Made by a program: the position numbers and the translations under genes. A stretch of 16,046 nt of DNA from JBOGED01 sp050743625 (lineage in GTDB: Bacteria > Actinomycetota > Nitriliruptoria > Euzebyales > Egibacteraceae), in assembly GCA_050743625.1 (NCBI GenBank), contig JBOGED010000521.1:1-16046 (forward strand), in the 5' to 3' direction. Below are positions 1 through 6,274 of this stretch, piece by piece. Every line of letters begins with the position of its first letter. The first letter of the stretch is position 1. The notes under the pieces were generated by a model that worked only from the letters and a program-made list of their open reading frames with translations, was not told the origin of the DNA and searched no databases.

Positions 1-918
1 GGTGTAGCCAGGGCCAAGCCGCTCACGCTCGACCGCTTGGGCCTTCAGGTGCGCCCGCAGTGCCTCGACCGTCAGGCCATCGAGCGCGACCGGCCGGCCG
101 CGGCGGCCCTTCGTCTTGCCGGTATGCACCGTGCCACCGCCCTTCGCGCGCTGCTGGACGACGAACAGCCGCGCGTGGTCCAGGTCGAGGTCGCGCCGGC
201 GCAATCCACAGATCTCTCCGCGCCGCATCCCGGTCAGCGCCAGCAGCCGCCACATCGCGGACAGTCGGTCGCCCTCGACAAGCGTGAGGAAGGCGGCGAG
301 CTCCTCGGCCTTCCACGTCTCCTGTTCGGGTGACTCCGGCTGCTGGTGTGCGCCCGCAGCGGGATTCCTGGGCAGCAGCCGATCCGACACCGCGTCGCGC
401 AGCGCCCGGGACAGCGTCGTGTGGATGTTGTGGATGGACTTCTCGGACAGCCCGCCCCCGCCCCGTATGCGACCGCTGGTCGCAAGCTCGGCATAGAGCT
501 GCTTGATACCGCAGGCGCTGAGCGCCTGCAGCCGTAGGTCGCCGACACGCGGGACGATGTAGCGGTTGACGTGGATCGCACACGCGTCGTAGGAGCCGGG
601 ACGCAGCCGCAGCCTCGCCAGCTTCAGCCACCCCTCGAGGTACTCCCCCACCGTCAGTTTCGATGGCTCGACGTACGTGCCGTCGCCCAGCTCGGCCTGC
701 AGCGCGCTCATCCCCGCCACGGCGTCCCGCTTCGTGGCGAATCCCATCTTGGTCCGCTGGTCACGAGGGCCACCGAGCGGACCGACGTCGACCGAGTACG
801 CCCAGCTGAAGCTGCCCGAGTTACAGTGGGCGCAGCGACGCGCGGCATGACCGTCGTCGTTGACCGGCCAGGCGCGGCCACAGCGCGAGCAGCGCCGGTA
901 GACACGGCCGCGTCTCAC
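1..918 (-). CDS. int: Tyrosine recombinase / phage-type integrase, C-terminus cut by window edge
   Basis: Site-specific recombinase expected to integrate or excise a mobile element at an att site. The first 306 residues are visible. Residues about 8-34 carry a CxxC-x15-CxxC zinc-ribbon-like motif (C10, C13, C29, C32). Residues about 88-185 form the SAM-like core-binding domain. The catalytic domain begins near 200, with TGMRRGE at 229-235 (first catalytic Arg R232) and GKTKGRRGR at 267-275, which supplies the beta-hairpin Lys. The HxxR and Tyr nucleophile motifs lie beyond the left edge. I chose the GTG at 918 because it overlaps the TGA of the upstream excisionase-like gene (GTGA), which implies translational coupling, and because it keeps the zinc ribbon. 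In AICEs and phages the att site usually lies just after int, so it would be left of this window. Family certain; element type inferred. Confidence 0.93.
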   Translation of the reverse strand, partial: MRRGRVYRRCSRCGRAWPVNDDGHAARRCAHCNSGSFSWAYSVDVGPLGGPRDQRTKMGFATKRDAVAGMSALQAELGDGTYVEPSKLTVGEYLEGWLKLARLRLRPGSYDACAIHVNRYIVPRVGDLRLQALSACGIKQLYAELATSGRIRGGGGLSEKSIHNIHTTLSRALRDAVSDRLLPRNPAAGAHQQPESPEQETWKAEELAAFLTLVEGDRLSAMWRLLALTGMRRGEICGLRRRDLDLDHARLFVVQQRAKGGGTVHTGKTKGRRGRPVALDGLTVEALRAHLKAQAVERERLGPGYT

Positions 919-1136
919 TTCTGGCCTCCGCGCACCAGTTGGACCTCCTCGGCGACCTCGACGCCGAGCATCCGAAGCAGGGGTACGGTCGGCACGACCC
1001 AGCGGCGGCCGATTCGCACTCCGGGCAACTCGCCGGCCGCCACCGCCTCGTAGGCCGCGTTTCGTCCGATCCCACACAGGCGAGCCGCATGCTCGACGGT
1101 GAGGGTTGGCGGGAGGTCCAGAAGCTCACGCGGCAT
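915..1136 (-). CDS. xis: Excisionase-like small helix-turn-helix DNA-binding protein
   Basis: A 73-aa protein of the MerR-like HTH_17 excisionase type. Such proteins bind near att sites and bias the integrase towards excision. The core reads LTVEHAARLCGIGRNAAYEA at about 12-31, followed by GELPGVRIGRRWVVP, the beta-wing typical of this family. The ATG at 1136 gives the normal family length. The open frame extends to 1343, but the extra N-terminal part has no HTH-like content and would cover the divergent promoter region. No strong Shine-Dalgarno is visible. The stop overlaps the GTG of int, so xis and int form one leftward operon. It could also be a general AlpA-like regulator, but its position directly before int favours excisionase. 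Confidence 0.85.
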   Translation of the reverse strand: MPRELLDLPPTLTVEHAARLCGIGRNAAYEAVAAGELPGVRIGRRWVVPTVPLLRMLGVEVAEEVQLVRGGQK

Positions 1137-1265
1137 GAGACCGTCGCTTGTGATACTTGAGCTTGGCCGCATCCTGCGGGCGGTACGAGCGCCCTTCCCT
1201 GCGGCAGTGGCGAGCTGAGCTTGCACGAGGGACCCCCCGATCATCCCTACATGGAACTGCCTATT

Positions 1266-1284
1266 GGTTGGTAATGCACCAACC
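1266..1284. promoter_or_regulatory. Perfect inverted repeat, putative operator between xis and the GntR gene
   Basis: GGTTGGT-AATGC-ACCAACC is a perfect 7-bp inverted repeat with a 5-bp spacer. It lies in the divergent intergenic region, one base from a -35-like TTGACC at 1286-1291 that reads towards the GntR gene. The -10 is not clear. GntR/HutC regulators bind such short palindromes and commonly repress their own genes, so an autoregulatory operator is the natural reading. It could also control the leftward xis-int operon. The repeat is seen directly; its role is inferred. Confidence 0.55.
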
Positions 1285-1341
1285 TTTGACCGCCACATCA
1301 ACGGTATTGCTAGAACAGTTGGGACAAATCGAGGAGGTCTC

Positions 1342-2140
1342 ATGCCGGCTACTCCCCTCTACCGACGCATCGCGGTAGACCTGCGAGGTGACATCGCCAG
1401 CGGCAGAATTTAGCCCGGGGAGCAGCTGCCCACAGAGCAAGAGCTTCGCGACCGCTACAAGGTGTCCCGCAACACCGTGCGCCTCGCGCTTGGGCTGCTC
1501 GCCAACGAGGGGGTCATCACCAGCACCCCTGGCAGGGGAACCTTTGTCCGCGACCGGGCGACGCTCACCTACTACGCCTCGCGGGCGGAGGCGGCCGACC
1601 GGCCGGCCACGGAGCAGGGAGACGCCTACTTCACGGAGGTCAGCGCAGGGACGGCAGCCCAGCCAGACCTTCGAGATGCGGATCGTCCCCGCCTCTCTCG
1701 CCGTCGCGCAACGCCTGCACATCGAAGAGGGCGAAGCGACCGCCGTACGCCGCATCATGAGGTACGTGAACGACGAGCCGTGGAGCCTACAGGACAGCTC
1801 CTACCCGATGGACATCGCTCAGGAGTGCGGTCTGCTGGTCCCACACGACATCACACGCGGCACGATCCGCGTCATGGCCGAGCATGGCCACGTAGAGACC
1901 GGGCACCTCGACGAGATCACGACCCGGATGCCCACGCCTGAGGAAGCCCGCACACTTGACCTCGGCACCGGTGTTCCCGTCCTCATGTATATCCGCACCG
2001 CCTACACGAAAGACCGGCCTGTACGGCTCACCGAGACCATCTTCGCTGGAGACCGCAACCGCGTCGTGTACGAGCTGGGCCAGCTCGACGCCCTCCACGA
2101 GGGTGATGACGATGCTCATCACCCCAGCCAGTCCCGATGA
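1342..2140 (+). pseudogene. GntR-family (HutC/UTRA) transcriptional regulator, broken by amber codon and frameshift
   Basis: The ATG at 1342 has a strong ribosome site (GAGGAGG at 1331-1337). The first frame encodes a GntR winged helix: PLYRRIAVDLRGDIASGRI, then TAG at 1411-1413, then PGEQLPTEQELRDRYKVSRN and GRGTFV. The amber sits where homologues have an ordinary residue before PGEQLP. The frame is then lost near 1645, at the sequence after YFTEVSA. The next frame continues as QGRQPSQTFEMRIVPAS and a complete UTRA effector domain ending at 2140. Two independent lesions make a functional full-length repressor unlikely. In AICEs a GntR regulator (KorSA in pSAM2) represses transfer and replication; that assignment here is inference. 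The downstream acetyltransferase overlaps its end by 29 nt. Confidence 0.88.
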
Positions 2141-2657
2141 CCTCGACATCCTCCTCGCCCTGAGGGACGAGGGCGCGCGCTGGCTGGCCAGCCTAGATAT
2201 CGATCAATGGTCGAGCCCATGGCCATCCCAAGATCTCATGGTCGAGGGGATGCTATGCAACATCCAGGCCGAGGAGACGTTCATCGTCTGGGACCACACC
2301 GCCGCAGCCGCAACCATCACCGTGCACCGCTGGGCCAACCCCGACCTGTGGACCGAGTCCGAACGCGCCGAGCCCGCGCTCTACTGCCACAAGCTCACTG
2401 TCGTCCGCGCCTACGCCGGGCGTGCCCTCGGGGCGGAACTCATCGACTGGGTTTGCTCCCGCGCTGTCAACAGCGGCGCAACCTGGCTCCGCGCGGATGT
2501 CTGGACCACAAATGACAAGCTCCAGCGGTACTACTCCGATCACGGCTTCGACTATGTCCGTACGGTCGTCTTGCCACATAACCCGTCCGGGGCATTGTTT
2601 CAAAGGCCCGCACGACGAGCGCCGACGCCACGACTGCAGAGGGCGGGCGCCCCGTAA
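2112..2657 (+). CDS. GNAT-family N-acetyltransferase
   Basis: A 181-aa GCN5-related acetyltransferase, expected to transfer acetyl from acetyl-CoA to an amine of unknown identity. The core strands and acetyl-CoA loop read LTVVRAYAGRALGAELIDW at 95-113. Here Ala replaces the Gly usually found at the fourth position of the GRxLG loop. WLRADVWTTNDKLQRYY (125-141) and HGFDYVRTV (144-152) form the standard motif B region. Several starts are possible (GTG 2103, ATG 2106, ATG 2112). I prefer 2112 because GAGGG at 2099-2103 then sits 8 nt upstream. The gene begins inside the tail of the broken GntR gene, so it was probably cotranscribed and coupled with it. Its stop lies one base from the stop of the convergent Nudix gene. 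Confidence 0.9.
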   Translation: MLITPASPDDLDILLALRDEGARWLASLDIDQWSSPWPSQDLMVEGMLCNIQAEETFIVWDHTAAAATITVHRWANPDLWTESERAEPALYCHKLTVVRAYAGRALGAELIDWVCSRAVNSGATWLRADVWTTNDKLQRYYSDHGFDYVRTVVLPHNPSGALFQRPARRAPTPRLQRAGAP

Positions 2658-2658
2658 A

Positions 2659-3180
2659 TCACGGTTCGTATCCGTCTTGCAGGTACCGTACCTGCCCCGT
2701 GCTCAGCGCCTCCAACGCGGCCTCGACTCGACGCCAGACATACGGCCGGAGCAGGCGTGACGCCTCCTCTGGCGTGCAGAAACGGAACTCGACGAGCTCG
2801 TCGTCCATGATCCGCAAATGCGAGATCTGCTGGTCGGTCAACGTTCCGCCGTCGAAGACAAACATCAGCTCATCGTCCCACGGGCCGCGCGGCGACACCC
2901 AATCAACGCACAGAAAACCCAAGACGCCAAGATCAACGTCGAGTTCTTCTTTCAGCTCACGCCGCACGGCGTGGTGCAGCGGCTCATTGGCCTCGGCCAT
3001 CCCGCCCGGAAGATCCCAATCCGGCTTGTACTCCGGGTCGACGAGCAGCAGGCGGCCCTGCCCGTCGCGGAGGAGGACGTCGACACCGACCCGCTTCCGC
3101 GCCTGCCCCGCGTTGCCTGCAGCCAGATACGCCGCCCAGGCCTGCGGGTCCCGCTCGTACAGCGGGACGTCCGAGGTCAC
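2659..3180 (-). CDS. Nudix hydrolase
   Basis: A 173-aa Nudix-fold pyrophosphohydrolase. The Nudix box is GGMAEANEPLHHAVRREL at 59-76 followed by KEELDV. It matches GX5EX7REUXEEXGU, with the final Gly replaced by Asp (D81); the metal-binding REL and EE residues are intact. The GTG start at 3180 overlaps the TGA of the XRE regulator (GTGA) and has a GGGGAGGGG ribosome site just upstream, so the pair is coupled. An ORF extends to 3231 but lacks this support. Substrate unknown. The conjugal immunity protein Pif of pSAM2 is a Nudix-motif protein, so a role in element immunity or signalling is a reasonable but unproven idea. Such XRE-Nudix pairs also occur elsewhere in actinomycete chromosomes. Confidence 0.93.
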   Translation of the reverse strand: MTSDVPLYERDPQAWAAYLAAGNAGQARKRVGVDVLLRDGQGRLLLVDPEYKPDWDLPGGMAEANEPLHHAVRRELKEELDVDLGVLGFLCVDWVSPRGPWDDELMFVFDGGTLTDQQISHLRIMDDELVEFRFCTPEEASRLLRPYVWRRVEAALEALSTGQVRYLQDGYEP

Positions 3181-4645
3181 AGCCCCTCCCCACGGTCCAG
3201 GGAAGAGCGGCTGCGGTCCTTCGTGAGCCACTGCAAGAGCCTGAGCCGTTCGCGGAGCGTCTCCTCGAGGCAGACCAGGAAGTCGGCGACCACCGGATCG
3301 GCCGCGTAGGGTCCCAATCGTGGCCGCAGGTCGAGGAGTTGCTGGATGACCAGGCCCGACCCGAGTGACCGCGTGGCGTCGAGCACGTCTCGGGCGACCG
3401 CGCAGGCCTCGTCTGGTTTCCCTTGGGCGATGAGCACCGTGACGAGGATGAGTTGACCGAAGGCGCGGCTGCGGGTCCGGTCTGCGGGGCGTAGGGCGAT
3501 GATGCGCTCGGCTTGGCGCTTGGTCTCGCTGAGGTCCCCGAGTTGGCGCATGCAGCGCGCGATATCAGTTGCCAGTGAGCCGTGGTCGAAGGAGCCGACC
3601 CACTCCGAGGGCTCTTCGACCGGTGTGCCGCCAAGCGCTCTCTCGGCCCCGGCCAGCAGCTGCCTGCACTTGTCCGCTCGTGGCAGCGCGGCGAAACCGC
3701 GCGCCTCTGCTGCGAGCAATTGCGCCTCGAGCGCGGGCTGCGGCGGGCCTTCGCGGAGCGTCTCTTGGCCACGACGCGCCAGCTGAATGGCTCGAGTCGG
3801 CTCGCCGACGTGGTGTGCCAGGTGGCTCATGCTGGCAAGGATGTGCGCGCCGAGGATGCGATCCCACCAACCTGCACGAGATCCAGCGCACGCTCGAAGT
3901 GCTGCCCGGCGCTGGCGTGTCGGCCTGCGTCGTGCGCCATCCAACCGGCCATCTGAGTCAGCGCCGCCGCCGCCGTGAACAGACGTCGGCTGTCGCCCCC
4001 ATCGCCGCTGCCGAACAGCCGCGGGCCGACCTCGTCGTGCAGGTAAGCGACCACGGTGGCGTACAGGTGGCCACCGCCGATCTGCCGGTCAGCCACGCGG
4101 AAGGATCGCATCGCCGAGACATCCTCGTTGACGCTCGGCCGCACGGCATCACGCGCGGGAATGTGCTGGAACGAGACGCCAATGGGATCTTTTCCAACTT
4201 CGACACCACTGCGGTAATTCGAGTGACTGCCGCTTGTCTTATGAAATTCTTCGACGGCGTCTTCAGGTAGTTTGAACCATAACAGGTGGTTGGGGATCCG
4301 CAGTGTTCGAGCCCATAAGGTGAGCTTGTCGAGGTCCTTGATCGGCGGCCCGTTCTCCAAACGGCTCAGTTGGGGTTGGGTCATGACGACCCAACCCGCC
4401 ACCACCTCCTGATGCAACGGTTGCCCATGGAACGGGTGATTGCGGTACGCGGCGATGACACGGCCCATATGCCAGCTCGCCAGCGCATCTTTGATCAGAT
4501 CAGCATCCCAGAAGCTATCCGGCACATCTGGCGGCCCGCTATTGACTAACGCTGCCTGGCACGGAGTGCAGTACGCCTCAGATTGATCGCGCGCCAACCG
4601 GGCGCCGCACGAGCGGCAATATCGGCGAGTATCAGCGCGTCTCAT
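3177..4645 (-). pseudogene. XRE-family regulator with N-terminal zinc ribbon and TPR-like tail, split by a one-base frameshift
   Basis: The first frame gives a zinc ribbon (C10, C13, C26, C29). An XRE helix-turn-helix follows at about 58-125, containing VVMTQPQLSRLENGPPIKDL. An alpha-helical TPR-like region then begins and ends at HFERALDLVQVGG. The next frame resumes at DRILGAHILASMSHLAHH and continues helical to the stop at 3177. The break lies at GGTGGGAT near 3863; restoring one G gives VQVGGDRILGAHIL, an uninterrupted protein of about 489 aa. The start is ATG 4645; a TTG at 4651 is possible. The tail overlaps the Nudix GTG. All other motifs are intact, so this may be a recent mutation or a sequencing error in a G run, rather than old decay. 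Confidence 0.85.
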
Positions 4646-5033
4646 GCGCAACCCACATCGCGTCGCTGAAACCCCGGATCCCGCAACGTTACCCCCGATT
4701 CAGTGCGCTGGTGACACCTGATATCTGACATATGCGATGACTGTCATCTGATCACAACCGAAGCGCGATCATGCTATCCCCACCGACCGCTCCGCGGAAA
4801 ACCAGCAACCACCAAGCACCAGGAGCCTTCCCGATGGCCACGAACATGATAATCGGGCAAACCCTCTCCGATCGATCTCCCGTAATAGGCGAAAACGAAT
4901 TAATAGCACGGCGGCTACATGTCTTGCATGGCTCCCCCGGATCGGAGAGACGGTCGTACCGGGCCAGGATGGGTGCAGGCGCCAGAGCGGACGCCACACC
5001 CGAAGTCCGCACTCGTGGTGGTGATCCCAAAGG
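4646..5033. other. Intergenic region upstream of the XRE gene, no confident gene
   Basis: Locally more AT-rich than its surroundings. It holds the likely leftward promoter region of the XRE gene and a small inverted repeat (4736-4748). An AGGAG at 4821-4825 lies 8 nt before ATG 4834 and opens a rightward frame to 5145. Its first 40 codons include several ATA, TTA and AAC/GAA codons unlike the local genes, and the product matches nothing I know. It could be the start of a broken gene whose 3' part is the small ORF at 5034-5285, but I cannot demonstrate that. Confidence 0.4.
4736..4748. promoter_or_regulatory. Small perfect inverted repeat, possible operator of the XRE gene
   Basis: GATGAC-T-GTCATC, a 6-bp perfect inverted repeat with a one-base centre, about 90 bp upstream of the XRE start in an AT-rich stretch. 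ATCTGA occurs on both sides (4723-4728 and 4746-4751). XRE regulators often bind such sites in their own promoters. A 6-bp repeat can arise by chance, so this is tentative. Confidence 0.3.
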
Positions 5034-5285
5034 TTGCAATGGTCTTCACTCCCCTGCCACGGCGCGCGCCACCTCTACCCACAGCATCAGGCGGTCGCCG
5101 GCGCGTGGTTGCCCGCGGTCTGCAACGACTGCGACACCCACCTGACCGTCCAACTCCAAGCCGACCCCACCGCCGAGTCCGGCTTGTGCGCCCACTGGCC
5201 CGACAACCAGGACCAGGCCCGAATGACCGGGCATCAGCCCGAAGCCGGGCTGACCGCCAGCTGGACACAAGGTCAGTGGCCGTGA
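5034..5285 (+). CDS. Small cysteine-containing protein of unknown function, 5' end uncertain
   Basis: Unrecognised, 83 aa as called from TTG 5034. The frame is closed upstream by TGA at 5022-5024 and no good ribosome site precedes the TTG, so the true 5' end may be lost or frameshifted. The product reads like a real soluble protein: CHGARHLYPQHQAVAGAWLP, then VCNDCD, a CxxC pair that could form half of a zinc site with the earlier Cys. The TGA overlaps the GTG of the next gene (GTGA), supporting a translated reading frame. A role within the neighbouring integrative-element module is possible but not shown. Confidence 0.5.
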   Translation: MQWSSLPCHGARHLYPQHQAVAGAWLPAVCNDCDTHLTVQLQADPTAESGLCAHWPDNQDQARMTGHQPEAGLTASWTQGQWP

Positions 5286-5653
5286 CCCCGCAACTGGCGT
5301 GTACCCGCTGCGGTCAGGCGACACCGGACACAGCGTCCTCTCCGCTCGACAACCCGCACCTCGACGAGCGGGCGCAGCCGCGCAAAGTCTGCTACCAGAT
5401 GCCTCCAGCTGAACCTGGCTCCGGCGAACCTGACCCAGCAACCGAAGCCGCAAAGCCCACGGTCAGGGTGACCGCCAACCGGGTGATCATCGACCCGGAA
5501 TGCCGCCCCGACGCGGCGAGCGCGCTCAACCGGGAGCGCACCGACCTAACGCTTGCCCACCACGTCACCTGCCCGCGATATCGCACACAGTGGCGGGTCG
5601 ACTTCCTCGCACAACGCCGCTACGGGCTGCGCGTCGCTTGGAGGCCACGGTGA
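5282..5653 (+). CDS. Small hypothetical protein with CxxC motif
   Basis: Unrecognised, 123 aa. The GTG start overlaps the previous stop and has AAGG about 9 nt upstream. The N-terminus has CTRC (C7, C10). The middle is rich in Pro, Glu and Ala and probably disordered. A basic C-terminal segment follows, containing HHVTCPRYRTQWRVDFLAQR. There CPRY occupies the place where a second CxxC (CPRC) would complete a zinc ribbon; one base change (TGT to TAT) would explain the Tyr. The stop overlaps the start of the third small gene. It belongs to a three-gene rightward operon, divergent from the XRE-Nudix operon. Confidence 0.6.
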   Translation: MTPQLACTRCGQATPDTASSPLDNPHLDERAQPRKVCYQMPPAEPGSGEPDPATEAAKPTVRVTANRVIIDPECRPDAASALNRERTDLTLAHHVTCPRYRTQWRVDFLAQRRYGLRVAWRPR

Positions 5654-5883
5654 CGATCTCCGTCGTCCCACCACCCGACCCGACACCGGCCGAGGCCGCC
5701 GCGCTGGCCACCAAGCCCGCCGCCTACGCGCTCGACTTGTGCGAGCTGGTGATACCCGGCCACTCCGCCGTGATGCTGTTCCGCGACGTCGTGCACGTCT
5801 TCACCGACGGCGAGGAAGACCTTCACGCTTGCCGGGACGCTCTGCCTTCTCCCCGGGGCGGGGACCGGCCCGAGAGCGACTGA
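5650..5883 (+). CDS. Small hypothetical protein, third gene of a coupled operon
   Basis: Unrecognised, 77 aa. The GTG at 5650 overlaps the TGA of the previous gene (GTGA), with GGAGG at 5640-5644 giving a 5-nt spacer, so the start is well supported. A Pro/Ala-rich N-terminus is followed by a compact segment, AYALDLCELVIPGHSAVMLF, then RDVVHVFTDGEEDL, which looks like a small alpha/beta fold. No signal peptide, membrane helix or known motif is visible. The tail after about residue 68 is low-complexity and may reflect a shifted end. Confidence 0.6.
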   Translation: MTISVVPPPDPTPAEAAALATKPAAYALDLCELVIPGHSAVMLFRDVVHVFTDGEEDLHACRDALPSPRGGDRPESD

Positions 5884-6274
5884 ACGCCCGCCCGGAGTGT
5901 CGAGGCCCCTACCCGCCCGCATACGTCCTCAACGCCCCTACCCTTCAGCCCCATCACCACGAAAGGCGAAGCTCGCCGCAGGCGTTTCTCACATCGTCGC
6001 CACCCACACCATCGACCCCGACAGATCCAGCAAGCTGGACCCGGGAGGGCAAGCCCGCGCTGGTCGGCCGGCCATCCTTCTCTGACCCAGGCAGCCGCCC
6101 ACGGACGCTGGGTGGCTTGGCTCGATAGTGGCCCGACCGGCAGGCTTCCGGGTCTTGAACCGGCAGCGGCGAAGCATCGACAAGTTTTCTCAGACCCAGA
6201 CGCAGCCCGAGCCGAGCACAACGACAGGGACGTCATGATCATTGGGATAGCCCAACTGCTCGATGTCCTGCAGT
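5884..6274. other. Region without a confident gene; possible gene fragment
   Basis: The + frame at about 6061-6318 reads AHGRWVAWLDSGPTGRLPG, then AAAKHRQVFSDPDAARAEH and DRDVMIIGIAQLLDVL. That is protein-like in composition but has no convincing start, family match or coupling. It overlaps the 3' end of the capA-like gene on the other strand. It may be the remnant of a small element gene. No tRNA, att repeat or clear terminator was seen. Confidence 0.25.

Noticed and set aside
23..631. 202-aa leftward frame overlapping the integrase
   Set aside because: Arg/Ala-rich shadow frame; the integrase frame contains the true domain motifs.
6130..6185. tRNA-like T-arm (leftward GCCGGTTCAAGACCCGG), possible attR in a tRNA gene
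   Set aside because: The stem pairs only 4 bp around the loop, and no acceptor stem, D-arm or anticodon arm can be built on either strand.
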